From DATKZS01 sp035527835 [NCBI: bacterium] (GTDB taxonomy: Bacteria > RBG-13-61-14): a DNA stretch of 56,408 nucleotides. Positions 9,133 through 16,842 of the stretch are shown in pieces. The stretch covers positions 1 through 56,408 of the forward strand of contig DATKZS010000101.1 in NCBI GenBank assembly GCA_035527835.1, written 5' to 3'. Position 1 is the stretch's first letter, and every line of letters starts with the position of its first letter. Under the pieces are notes generated by a model. The model saw nothing but the letters and a program-made list of their open reading frames with translations, was not told the DNA's origin and searched no databases. The position numbers and the translations under genes are program-made.

Positions 9133-10425
9133 TCATTTCCACTTCACCGGCCAGCACTTTTCCTTGCGGCCCTTCTGCTCCCGGATGTAGGCCTCGAACT
9201 CGTCCCGGAACTTGGGAATGAAGCTCTTGACCGGCCCGGCCGCGGCGTCGGCCAGCGGACAGATGGTGTTGCCCGTCATGTTGGTGGCCAGCGAGAGCAT
9301 GAGGTCCAGGTCTTCCATCCGGCCCTGGCCGTCCACCATGCGCTTCATGATCTGGTCCATCCAGCCCGTGCCCTCCCGGCACGGAGTGCACTGGCCGCAC
9401 GACTCGTGCGCGTAAAAATGCGTGAGCACCCGAAGCGCGTTCACCATGCAGGTGCCCTCGCCGATCACTATAATGGCGCCGGAGCCGAGCATCGAGCCCG
9501 CCGCGGCCAGCGCCTCGTAGTCCATCTTCAGGTCCTCGCACTCCTTGGCGGTGAGGATGGGGGTCGAGCTGCCGCCCGGGATCACCGCCTTGAGCTTCAT
9601 CCCGTTCAACATGCCCCCGCAGTGCTTCTCGATGATCTCCATGAGCGGGACGCTCAGCGGGAGCTCGAACGTGCCCGGCTTGTTCACGTGGCCCGACACG
9701 CAGAAGAGCTTGGTCCCCGCGCTCTTCTCCGTCCCGAATTTCTTATAGGCCTCCGGCCCGTTCGAGATGATGAACGGAACGGCCGCGATGCTCTCGACGT
9801 TGTTCACGGTGGTCGGCATGTCGAACACGCCCCGCTGCGGCGGGAAAGGCGGCCGGATGCGCGGCTGGCCTTTCTTGCCCTCCAAGCTGTTGATCAGCGC
9901 CGTCTCCTCCCCGCAGATGTACGCCCCCGCGCCCAGGTGCGTGTAAACGTCGAGCTGGTAGCCCGTGCCCATCACGTTGCCGCCGAGCAGGCCCTTGGCG
10001 TAGGCCTCGTCAATCGCCGCCTGCGTCCGGAGGGCCGGCTCCATGAACTCGCCCCGGATGTAAATGTACGCCGCCTTGGCCTGCATGGCCCAGCACGCGA
10101 TGATGATCCCCTCGATCAGCATGTGCGGGTCCTTGAGCATGATCTCCCGGTCCTTGAACGTACCCGGCTCGCCCTCGTCCGCGTTCACGCACAAATACCT
10201 GGGCCGGTCGTCCTTGGGCATGAACATCCACTTGCGGCCCGTCGGGAAGCCCGCGCCCCCGCGGCCCCGAAGCCCGGCGTCCAGCACCGTCTGCGACACC
10301 TGCTGCGGCTCCATCGCGAGCGCCTTCTTCGCCGCCTCGTACCCGCCGGAGGCAAGATAGGTCTCCAGCTTGTGCGAGTCCGGCTTGCCCCAGTTGGCGG
10401 TCAGTATTTTCCCTTCTTCGGCCAT
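9133..10425 (-). CDS. nuoF: NADH-quinone oxidoreductase subunit F (NADH/FMN binding)
   Basis: NADH-oxidising subunit of complex I carrying FMN and cluster N3; 430 residues, normal length. The FMN/NADH glycine loops GRGGAGFPTGRKW and GAGAYICGEETAL are present. The cluster motif ESCGQCTPCREG is present with the fourth cysteine in NTICPLADAA. The start MAEEGKIL has no clear ribosome binding site and sits 16 bases downstream of an inverted repeat. It lies between nuoE and nuoG and works on the cytoplasmic peripheral arm. Confidence 0.97.
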   Translation of the reverse strand: MAEEGKILTANWGKPDSHKLETYLASGGYEAAKKALAMEPQQVSQTVLDAGLRGRGGAGFPTGRKWMFMPKDDRPRYLCVNADEGEPGTFKDREIMLKDPHMLIEGIIIACWAMQAKAAYIYIRGEFMEPALRTQAAIDEAYAKGLLGGNVMGTGYQLDVYTHLGAGAYICGEETALINSLEGKKGQPRIRPPFPPQRGVFDMPTTVNNVESIAAVPFIISNGPEAYKKFGTEKSAGTKLFCVSGHVNKPGTFELPLSVPLMEIIEKHCGGMLNGMKLKAVIPGGSSTPILTAKECEDLKMDYEALAAAGSMLGSGAIIVIGEGTCMVNALRVLTHFYAHESCGQCTPCREGTGWMDQIMKRMVDGQGRMEDLDLMLSLATNMTGNTICPLADAAAGPVKSFIPKFRDEFEAYIREQKGRKEKCWPVKWK

Positions 10426-10440
10426 CTGATTTTTCTTTTT

Positions 10441-10527
10441 GCCGCAGATGAACGCAGATTAACGCAGATAATTAATTTTCTTTTTCTCTAAATCTTATCT
10501 GTGTTCATCTGCGTTCATCTGCGGCTA
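10441..10527. repeat. Imperfect inverted repeat, 'gatgaacgcag' word family, nuoE-nuoF gap
   Basis: The arms at 10441-10470 and about 10496-10526 are inverse, degenerate tandems of aacgcagat/ gatgaac words separated by an AT-rich spacer. This is a variant of the 9041 element with 'cgcag' in place of 'cacgg'. It occupies almost the whole gap between nuoE and nuoF. Confidence 0.9.
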
Positions 10528-10554
10528 AAATAAAAACTCCTCGTTAAAAAACCC

Positions 10555-11028
10555 TCACTTCATCCCGCCCAAAATGTCGTCCACCTTGGCCGGGGTCAGG
10601 TCCTCGTAATATTTGTCGTTCACCTGCATCATGGGCGCGGCGCCGCAGGCCCCCAGGCACTCGACCTTCATCAGCGTGAACCGCCCGTCCTTGGTCGTCT
10701 CCCCCGCCTTCGCCCCGAGCTTCTTCGAGATGTACTCGAACACCTCTTCGGCGCCCCGCAGAGCGCAGGGCAGGTTCATGCACACCTGGACCAGGTACTT
10801 GCCCACCGGCGCCTTGTTGTACATGGTGTAGAACGTGGCCACGCCGTAAACCGTGGCCGGCGACACGTTAAGCAGCCCGGCCACGTACTCCATGGCCTCC
10901 AGGCTCACGTGCCCGAATTCCTCCTGCGCCACGTACAGCGCGGGCAAAAGCGCCGCGCAGTCGGTCGGATACTTCGCCCGTATCTGCTCGACCTTCTCCC
11001 TGGCCGCGGCTGAAAATTCGAGCGCCAT
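10555..11028 (-). CDS. nuoE: NADH-quinone oxidoreductase subunit E
   Basis: Thioredoxin-fold subunit holding the [2Fe-2S] cluster N1a next to NuoF; 157 residues, typical length. Cluster ligands are C83 and C88 (CMNLPC) and C124 and C128 (CLGACGAAP). The ATG overlaps the nuoD stop as TAATG, so translation is likely coupled to nuoD. A longer open frame upstream reads antiparallel nuoD codons and is rejected. Domain and position agree with the assignment. Confidence 0.96.
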   Translation of the reverse strand: MALEFSAAAREKVEQIRAKYPTDCAALLPALYVAQEEFGHVSLEAMEYVAGLLNVSPATVYGVATFYTMYNKAPVGKYLVQVCMNLPCALRGAEEVFEYISKKLGAKAGETTKDGRFTLMKVECLGACGAAPMMQVNDKYYEDLTPAKVDDILGGMK

Positions 11029-12221
11029 TACCGGTCCATCTCCCCGCCGATCATGTTCACCGACCCGTAGGTCGGGATGATGTCCGCGATCATCGAGCCT
11101 TCCAGCATCTTCCCGAGCGCCGCCACGATCGGGAAGCACGGCGGACGCACCCGGCACTTCACCGGCTTGTTCCCGCCGTCGGAAACAATATAGAACCCGA
11201 GCTCGCCGTTCGCCCCCTCCACGTATCCGTACGCCTCGCCCCTGGGCACCCAGATATCCTCGAAAACCAGCTTGAACTGGTTGATCGTACCCTCGATCGA
11301 GTTATACACCGCCTGCTTGTCCGGCAGGGTGAAACGCGGGTCCTCCACCGAGATCGGGCCGTCCGGGAGCTTGACCAGGGCCTGCTCCAGGATCCTCATG
11401 CTCTGTTCCATCTCCGCCATCCGCACCAGGTAGCGGTCATAATTGTCGCCGTTCGTGCCGGTGGGGATGTTGAAGTCGAACTCGCTGTAAACCAGGTAGG
11501 GGTGGGCCTTGCGCACGTCATAGGCGATCCCGGTCGAGCGCAGGAACGGGCCCGTGATCCCGTAACTCACCGCGTCCTCCTGGCTGATCACGCCCACGTC
11601 CACCACCCGGTCCATGAAAATACGGTTCTTGGTGAACAGCCCGTCAATCTCCTTCATGACCCGCCTGGTCTCCGCGATGGCGTCCTTGAGGCCCCTCCCG
11701 AAATCATCGGGGAGGTCCCACCGCGAGCCGCCCACCCGGGTCCAGGCATAGGTCACCCGCGCGCCCGTCACGTTCTCCAGAAGCTCGTAGTAAAGCTCCC
11801 TTATTTTCATGAAATAAAGGAACGCCGAGAACGCGCCCAGCTCCATGACCACGGCCGCGAGACAGGTGAGGTGGTCGGTAAGCCGGCACATCTCCGAGAG
11901 AATTACCCGGAGGTACTGGCCCCGCGGCGGCACCGTGAGACCGCACAGCTTTTCCACCGTCATGACGTAGCCCACGTTGTTGATGATCGGAGAGACGTAG
12001 TTCAGCCGGTCGGTGTAGGGCACGATCTGGTTCCAGCGGTGGTCCTCGCACTCCTTCTCGAACCCGCGGTGAAGATACCCCGGCTCAACGTCAACGTGGA
12101 CCAGGGTCTCTCCGTCCAGCTTCACCTTCATCTGGGTGATCCCGTGCATGGCCGGGTGCGACGGACCAAGCGTCACGTCCAGGTAATCAATATGAAGGTC
12201 CTGTTTGCTGTCTATCGGCAT
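11028..12221 (-). CDS. nuoD: NADH-quinone oxidoreductase subunit D
   Basis: 49-kDa-type subunit that lines the quinone-reduction site; 397 residues. Conserved features are LGPSHPAMHG (quinone-site histidine region), EPGYLHRGFEK, the central GGSRWDLPDDFG segment and the C-terminus ending GGEMDR. Its ATG lies 8-10 bases after the right end of an inverted repeat (12230-12311), whose ggtgg may be the only ribosome-site-like sequence. nuoC is a separate gene here, so there is no nuoCD fusion. Confidence 0.97.
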   Translation of the reverse strand: MPIDSKQDLHIDYLDVTLGPSHPAMHGITQMKVKLDGETLVHVDVEPGYLHRGFEKECEDHRWNQIVPYTDRLNYVSPIINNVGYVMTVEKLCGLTVPPRGQYLRVILSEMCRLTDHLTCLAAVVMELGAFSAFLYFMKIRELYYELLENVTGARVTYAWTRVGGSRWDLPDDFGRGLKDAIAETRRVMKEIDGLFTKNRIFMDRVVDVGVISQEDAVSYGITGPFLRSTGIAYDVRKAHPYLVYSEFDFNIPTGTNGDNYDRYLVRMAEMEQSMRILEQALVKLPDGPISVEDPRFTLPDKQAVYNSIEGTINQFKLVFEDIWVPRGEAYGYVEGANGELGFYIVSDGGNKPVKCRVRPPCFPIVAALGKMLEGSMIADIIPTYGSVNMIGGEMDR

Positions 12222-12229
12222 ATTTTTTT

Positions 12230-12311
12230 AACCACCGATGAACACGGATGAACACGAATTAATTAAATATTTCCCGAAATCATCCGTGTTAATCCGTGTT
12301 CATCCGTGGTT
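12230..12311. repeat. Imperfect inverted repeat, 'gatgaacacg' word family, nuoC-nuoD gap
   Basis: The left arm (12230-12258) carries accaccgatg/aacacggatg words and the right arm (about 12281-12311) their inverse complement, around an AT-rich centre. It is the third copy of this family inside the nuo operon and directly precedes the nuoD start. Confidence 0.9.
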
Positions 12312-12347
12312 CCCTTCTTTTCAAAATGGACAATTGCGGCAAACCTG

Positions 12348-12908
12348 TTACTTTTCTTCGTCCGAAAACCGCGGATCATGCCCGTGCGGCGTCTCGTCCA
12401 TCGGACGCGGGAACCGACGCTCCTCCGAGGCCAGCAGCGGAATGCGCGGCTGACGCTTGTCAATGGGATAATCCTTGCGCAGCGGATACCCCTTGAACTC
12501 CGGGTACAACAGCAGCGGACGGAGGTCCGGGTGCCCCTTGAACTTGATCCCGTACATCTCGTGGCACTCGCGCTCGAACCAGTTCGCGCCCTTCCATAAA
12601 TTCACCAGGCTGTCAATGCCCGGGTCGCTCTCCGGGACCCGGGCTTTCAGCCGGACCCTTTTGCCGGTGCTCATCGAGCGCAGGTGCAACACCACCTCGA
12701 AGCGCGGCAGCCCTTCCTCCCGCTTCAAATAGTCCACCGCGGAGAGGTCCACGAACAGGTCAAAGCCCAGCTCGTCCCGGGCGTACCGCGCCACCGCGAG
12801 CCAATTCTCGCGTTTCACCCGCGCCGTGTCGTCGCCCAGCCGGCTGTGCGTCTCCGTAACGGCCTCGCCGAACTTCTCCTTGATCTTGTCTATGGCTTCA
12901 ACGCTCAT
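12348..12908 (-). CDS. nuoC: NADH-quinone oxidoreductase subunit C
   Basis: 30-kDa-type peripheral subunit of complex I that binds NuoD; 186 residues. The family signature WFERECHEMYGIKFKGHPDLR is present, followed by the usual acidic/Pro C-terminal part (PEFKGYPLRKDYP). The start MSVEAIDKI overlaps the nuoB stop by four bases (ATGA). A longer open frame to 13049 only reads through nuoB out of frame and is not used. Confidence 0.96.
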   Translation of the reverse strand: MSVEAIDKIKEKFGEAVTETHSRLGDDTARVKRENWLAVARYARDELGFDLFVDLSAVDYLKREEGLPRFEVVLHLRSMSTGKRVRLKARVPESDPGIDSLVNLWKGANWFERECHEMYGIKFKGHPDLRPLLLYPEFKGYPLRKDYPIDKRQPRIPLLASEERRFPRPMDETPHGHDPRFSDEEK

Positions 12909-13444
12909 CTTGACGCGCCTTTGATCGCGGCGGAAAGTTGCGCCATGTACTTCTCGTAAACCTTGTCGTGGTCCCCGAATTGCTCCTTCTGGATCTTGTC
13001 CTGGAGCTTCATCAGACCGTCCAGCACCATCTCCGGACGCGGCGGGCACCCCGGGATGTAAACGTCAACCGGGATGATCTTGTCAATGCCCTGCACCGTG
13101 GCGTAGTTGTCGTAGAACCCGCCGGTGGACGCGCATACGCCGAAGGAGATGACCCACTTGGGCGCGCACATCTGCTGATAAACGCGGCGCAGGATCGGGG
13201 CCTGCTTGTGGCTGATGGTCCCGACCACGATCAGGAAGTCGGCCTGGCGGGGCGTGAACCTCGGGAACTCGGCCCCGAAACGGGCCAGGTCGTAATGCGA
13301 CGCCATCACGGACATGAACTCCATGCCGCAGCAGGCCGTGACGAACGGGTACTGGAACAGCGACCACTTGCGCGCCCAGTTGACGAAGAACTCCAGCTTG
13401 GTCGCGATGTACTCAAACCGCTTGAGCCGCATCTCTAGTCCCAT
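12905..13444 (-). CDS. nuoB: NADH-quinone oxidoreductase subunit B
   Basis: PSST-type subunit carrying the terminal cluster N2 that reduces quinone; 179 residues. Cluster cysteines are visible in TACCGMEF, FGVCASTGG and YIPGCPPRPE. The start MGLEMRLKRF at 13442-13444 is preferred because a good ribosome site (gggagg) lies six bases upstream, although it overlaps the nuoA end by 10 bases. The next Met (13432) is possible. The protein is cytoplasmic and peripheral to the membrane. Confidence 0.96.
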   Translation of the reverse strand: MGLEMRLKRFEYIATKLEFFVNWARKWSLFQYPFVTACCGMEFMSVMASHYDLARFGAEFPRFTPRQADFLIVVGTISHKQAPILRRVYQQMCAPKWVISFGVCASTGGFYDNYATVQGIDKIIPVDVYIPGCPPRPEMVLDGLMKLQDKIQKEQFGDHDKVYEKYMAQLSAAIKGASR

Positions 13445-13794
13445 TCGAGCCCTCCCTTGGCCCACACCCAAGCCAGCGCCAGGATCAACACGAGCAGGAA
13501 AAGCCCCATCTCCACCAGCGCGAACAGCTTGAGCTCGTTCATCACCACGGCCCAGGGGAAAAGGAACACGGCCTCGATGTCGAAGAGAATGAAGAGGACG
13601 GCAACCCCGTAGAATTTGACCGCGAACCGGTGCTTGGTATAGCCCTCCGACGGGTGACCGCACTCGAAGGGCATCAGCTTTTCGCGGTCCTTCTGCGAAG
13701 GCCCCAGCAGCACCGAGCCCAGAATGAAGATGACCAGCAAAACGCCGGCCAGCGCCATCATGACCAGAATAGGTGCGTAGTCTACCGTCAACAT
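13435..13794 (-). CDS. nuoA: NADH-quinone oxidoreductase subunit A
   Basis: Small three-helix membrane subunit, first gene of the operon; 119 residues, typical size. It contains the conserved FECGHPSEGYTKHRFAVKFY loop and the acidic helix VLFILFDIEAVFLFPWAV. It lies about 80 bases downstream of the predicted transcription start from the promoter at 13882-13909. Confidence 0.97.
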   Translation of the reverse strand: MLTVDYAPILVMMALAGVLLVIFILGSVLLGPSQKDREKLMPFECGHPSEGYTKHRFAVKFYGVAVLFILFDIEAVFLFPWAVVMNELKLFALVEMGLFLLVLILALAWVWAKGGLEWD

Positions 13795-13881
13795 TTATAA
13801 TCTTCCGGAAAATTGAAAAAGTTAACTGCCTGTTATGTTAACCATGAACTCCAACTGGACCGAAAACCAACCAAGTAAAAA

Positions 13882-13909
13882 ATTATACCTCTTTTTGCCC
13901 CCGTGTCAA
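13882..13909 (-). promoter_or_regulatory. Sigma70-type promoter of the nuo operon
   Basis: On the minus strand, a perfect TTGACA (13904-13909) and a perfect TATAAT (13882-13887) are separated by 16 bases. The position is right for a leader of about 80 bases before nuoA. The match is seen directly; activity is inferred. Confidence 0.82.
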
Positions 13910-13994
13910 TGAAAAAAACCAAGCTAAGATTTTTCTAATTTTCAGCGGATGAGAGCAACGACACAAGCGGAGGAAAAACCGGCAAGAGTATGTT

Positions 13995-14079
13995 CACCGC
14001 AGAGGCGCAGAGAACGCAAAGGTTTTTTATTCCTTTTTTTCAGTTAGCTCTTCTCCGCGTTCTCCGCGCCTCCGCGGTA
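13995..14079. repeat. Imperfect inverted repeat, 'gcagagaacg' word family
   Basis: The left arm (13995-14022) has gcagaggcgcagagaacg-type words. The right arm (about 14053-14078) has ctccgcgttctccgcg-type inverse words, with a T-rich centre. The right half overlaps the 3' end of the DoxX-like gene and supplies its last codons. Confidence 0.88.
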
Positions 14080-14557
14080 AAAACCTTCCTGCAACATGGT
14101 CCACGCTCCACCTTCCTCCCCCGCGCCAGGCCAGCCACCCCGCCACCAGGAACAGCGCCAGGTCCTGCACCACCAAGAGCCACCCCACCTGGTGCCCCTC
14201 CTCCGAAAAACACCCGCACCCCAGAACCCGGTCCCGATAAACGTTCACCCCGATCGCAACCATGAAAGACACCAGCAGCAGCAGCAGCGCCCCGGCCCCC
14301 GCCCGCGTCAACAGTCCCAGCACCAGCAGCTCCGCGCTCACCATCATCACCCACGGCGCCACCCGCGCGAACGTGGCCTCCCACGCCGCCGGCAGGATCT
14401 CGTATTCGTTCACCTTGATCTGAAACGCGATCGGGTCCTGGATCTTGTGCCACGACGAATAAATAAACAGCCCCGCCAGAAAAAGCCTGGCCGCCAACGC
14501 CGCCCAGTCCTCCCACGCGGCCCGCTCCGGGAGCTTCGCATCTTCAAATCCCGCCAT
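14027..14557 (-). CDS. DoxX/MauE-like membrane protein
   Basis: 176-residue membrane protein with about four hydrophobic helices. FIYSSWHKIQDP near the N-terminus and LGCGCFSEE followed by GWLLVVQDLAL are typical of DoxX/MauE-like proteins, some of which support disulfide chemistry or methylamine dehydrogenase maturation. No partner gene lies nearby, so the substrate is unknown. The last 17 or so residues (Arg/Glu rich, RRRGERGEELTEKKE) are encoded by the intergenic repeat, so the original stop was probably lost or replaced. It faces a plus-strand promoter upstream. Confidence 0.75.
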   Translation of the reverse strand: MAGFEDAKLPERAAWEDWAALAARLFLAGLFIYSSWHKIQDPIAFQIKVNEYEILPAAWEATFARVAPWVMMVSAELLVLGLLTRAGAGALLLLLVSFMVAIGVNVYRDRVLGCGCFSEEGHQVGWLLVVQDLALFLVAGWLAWRGGGRWSVDHVAGRFLPRRRGERGEELTEKKE

Positions 14558-14607
14558 CTGGCCATTAACTTAAGTTGAATCCTCCCTTAATTCAAACGCG
14601 CGGCTTT

Positions 14608-14635
14608 TTGAATGGCGGGCCGATGGGGTTATAAT
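14608..14635 (+). promoter_or_regulatory. Sigma70-type promoter upstream of arnC
   Basis: TTGAAT (14608-14613) and a perfect TATAAT (14630-14635) with a 16-base spacer face the arnC/formyltransferase genes. A leader of about 220 bases would separate the start site from arnC. Confidence 0.6.
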
Positions 14636-14723
14636 TTCAGGCCGGCGTTGCTGGAATAGGTAATAAGAGAGGGAGAGGCGCCCAAAAAAGGTCCGGCCGG
14701 AGACGCTTTCGTTAAAGGGCGGC

Positions 14724-14807
14724 ATGAAGGCGTGGAACCGCAAGGGCTTCGAGGTGATCCGGGGCAACCCCCGCCCCGCGCCCACGACCCGCAAGCAGGA
14801 ATGTTGA
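14724..14807 (+). CDS. Possible 27-residue leader peptide
   Basis: A short frame ATG to TGA (MKAWNRKGFEVIRGNPRPA...) lies in the leader between the promoter at 14608 and arnC. A weak ggg-rich sequence precedes it. Codons look like local coding sequence, but I recognise no family and length alone gives little support. It could equally be untranslated leader RNA. Confidence 0.22.
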   Translation: MKAWNRKGFEVIRGNPRPAPTTRKQEC

Positions 14808-14863
14808 CGAGTCAAGTGAGCCGCGCGTGACGCGGCCGGGATGGAGAATAAAAGGAGCTATCA

Positions 14864-15802
14864 ATGCTCTCGGTAGTGATCCCCGTATACAACGAAGAGG
14901 ACAACCTGCGGCCGCTGGTGGACCGGCTGGAGGCGGCGCTGAATTCGCTCGAGCCGGCGGAGGAGTACGAGGTGGTGCTGGTTGACGACGGCTCGCGCGA
15001 CCGGTCGCTGGAGATCATGAAGGAGCTGGCCCGGAAGAAGAAGTTCCTGCGGGTGGTCGAGCTGATCCGCAACTACGGCCAGCACGCCGCGGTGTTCGCG
15101 GGGCTGGAGCACGCGCGCGGCGACATCGTGGTGACCATGGACGCTGACCTTCAGAACCCGCCGGAGGAAGTGCCCAGGCTGGTGCAGGCGATGCGGGAGG
15201 GCGACTGGGAGGTGGTCGGCTCGGTGCGCCAGATGCGCAAGGACTCGGTGCTGCGCCGCCTGCCCTCCGCCGCTGTAAACGCCATGGCCCGCCGGATCAC
15301 CGGCGTCCACCTCACCGACTGGGGCTGCATGCTCCGCGCCTACCGCCGCTCCGTGGTGGACGCCATGATCCAGTCCCGCGAGCACTCGACCTTCATCCCC
15401 GCCCTCGCCACCATCTTCGCCAAGCGCATCACCGAGATCCCGGTGGCCCACGCCGAGCGCGCCGCCGGCGTGTCCCAGTACAATTTCAAGAAGCTCCTGA
15501 ACCTCCAGTTCGACCTGCTCACCAGCTTCTCCGACCTGCCGCTCAAGACGCTCCTTTATTCCGGCATGGCGCTGGCCGCCGGCGGCGTGGCCTTCGGCGC
15601 GTTCCTGGCCGTGCTCCGCCTCATCTTCGGCGCCGAATGGGCCGCGCAGGGCGTGTTCACCCTCTTCGCCATCCTCTTCTTCTTCGTGGGCGCGCAGTTC
15701 TTCGCGCTGGGCCTGATCGGCGAGTACGTGGGCCGCATCTACCGCGAGGTCCGCCACCGCCCGCGCTACCTCGTGCGCAAGGTTCATGAGGAACCCAAGT
15801 GA
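14864..15802 (+). CDS. arnC: ArnC-like undecaprenyl-phosphate glycosyltransferase
   Basis: Family 2 glycosyltransferase with two C-terminal membrane helices, 312 residues. The N-terminal GT-A domain shows SVVIPVYNEEDN, LVDDGSRDRS and the metal-binding TMDADLQNPPEE, the form typical of ArnC. A ribosome site (aggag) precedes the ATG. In E. coli, ArnC moves formyl-aminoarabinose onto undecaprenyl phosphate for lipid A modification. The following overlapping gene encodes the matching formyltransferase, which supports this role. Other polyprenyl-phosphate sugar transferases of the DPM/GtrB type look similar, so the donor sugar is inferred. Confidence 0.82.
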   Translation: MLSVVIPVYNEEDNLRPLVDRLEAALNSLEPAEEYEVVLVDDGSRDRSLEIMKELARKKKFLRVVELIRNYGQHAAVFAGLEHARGDIVVTMDADLQNPPEEVPRLVQAMREGDWEVVGSVRQMRKDSVLRRLPSAAVNAMARRITGVHLTDWGCMLRAYRRSVVDAMIQSREHSTFIPALATIFAKRITEIPVAHAERAAGVSQYNFKKLLNLQFDLLTSFSDLPLKTLLYSGMALAAGGVAFGAFLAVLRLIFGAEWAAQGVFTLFAILFFFVGAQFFALGLIGEYVGRIYREVRHRPRYLVRKVHEEPK

Positions 15803-16719
15803 AAGCCGTCGTCTTCGCCTATCACACCATGGGCGCGATCGGCATCCGCGCGCTCATCAAGCACGGCTTTACGCTGCCCAAAGTCTATACGCATGACGAC
15901 GACCCCCGCGAAAACATCTGGTTCGAGTCGGTGGCCGAGCTGTGCCGGCAACACGACATCCCCTGCGCCGCGCCGCCGGACGTGAACACGCCCGCCGTCG
16001 TGACCGAGATCAAGTCCCTGCAGCCCGACATCATGTTCAGCTTCTTCTACCGGCAAATGCTCAAGAGCGAGCTGCTCGCCATTCCCCCGCGCGGCGCCCT
16101 CAACCTCCACCCCTCGCTCCTGCCCCGCTACCGCGGCCGCTCGCCTCTCAACTGGGTCCTGGTCAAAGGCGAGCGCAAGACCGGCGTCACGCTCCATTAC
16201 ATGGTGGAAAAACCCGACGCCGGCGGCATCGTGGCCCAGGCCGAGACGGAGATCGCCAAAGAGGACACGGCGAAGACGCTCCACGACAAGCTCGCGGCCC
16301 TCGCCGCCGATATGCTCGACCAGGCCCTGCCGCGGATCCGCGCGGGCACGGCCCCGAACCGGCCCCTGGACCTTGCCCAAGGCTCTTACTTCGGCGGACG
16401 CAAGCCCGAGGACGGAAGGATTGACTGGACCCAGTCCTGCTGGGAGGTTTACAATCTGGTCCGGGCCGTCACCCGGCCGTGGCCCGGCGCCTTCTCTTAC
16501 TTCATGGGCGAGAAGGTCATGGTCTGGATGGTCTCGCCCGACGACGCCGCGCCCGGATTGCTCGCCTCCGGCGAGATGGACATCGAGGACGATCAGGTCC
16601 ACGTCGGCGCCCGCTTCGGCTCAGTGCGCCTCACCGAGATCGAATTCAAAGGCAAAGTCCTCACCGGCCCCCAAATCGCGAAGGAGTTGGGGCCATATTG
16701 GAGGGAGAAGTTTAAATGA
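15799..16719 (+). CDS. ArnA-type UDP-amino-sugar formyltransferase (stand-alone)
   Basis: 306 residues matching the N-terminal formyltransferase half of E. coli ArnA: VVFAYHTMGAIG, FSFFYRQML, LNLHPSLLPRYRGRSPLNW with the catalytic Asn-x-His, and the DAGGIVAQ aspartate. The known reaction transfers formyl from N10-formyltetrahydrofolate to UDP-4-amino-4-deoxy-L-arabinose. The decarboxylase half of ArnA is absent, and no arnB or dehydrogenase gene is in the window. It starts with GTG overlapping the arnC stop (GTGA), so the two are coupled. The substrate could be another 4-amino sugar. Confidence 0.83.
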   Translation: MKAVVFAYHTMGAIGIRALIKHGFTLPKVYTHDDDPRENIWFESVAELCRQHDIPCAAPPDVNTPAVVTEIKSLQPDIMFSFFYRQMLKSELLAIPPRGALNLHPSLLPRYRGRSPLNWVLVKGERKTGVTLHYMVEKPDAGGIVAQAETEIAKEDTAKTLHDKLAALAADMLDQALPRIRAGTAPNRPLDLAQGSYFGGRKPEDGRIDWTQSCWEVYNLVRAVTRPWPGAFSYFMGEKVMVWMVSPDDAAPGLLASGEMDIEDDQVHVGARFGSVRLTEIEFKGKVLTGPQIAKELGPYWREKFK

Positions 16720-16723
16720 GATT

Positions 16724-16817
16724 TTTTCTCTCGCAAAGGCGCAAAGGCCACAAAGTTTTAAGAAGAAAAATTAAAAATCTTTTCTTTGCGAACTTTGCGC
16801 CTTTGCGTGAGAAAAAA
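16724..16817. repeat. Imperfect inverted repeat, 'gcaaaggc' word family
   Basis: The left arm (16724-16757) carries tcgcaaaggcgcaaagg words and the right arm (16784-16817) the inverse ctttgcgaactttgcgc words, with a T/A-rich centre. It fills the gap between the formyltransferase and the dehydratase-like gene and ends 15 bases before that gene's ribosome site. Confidence 0.9.
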
Positions 16818-16842
16818 TATTCTATTTAACCGGAGGAATGTA

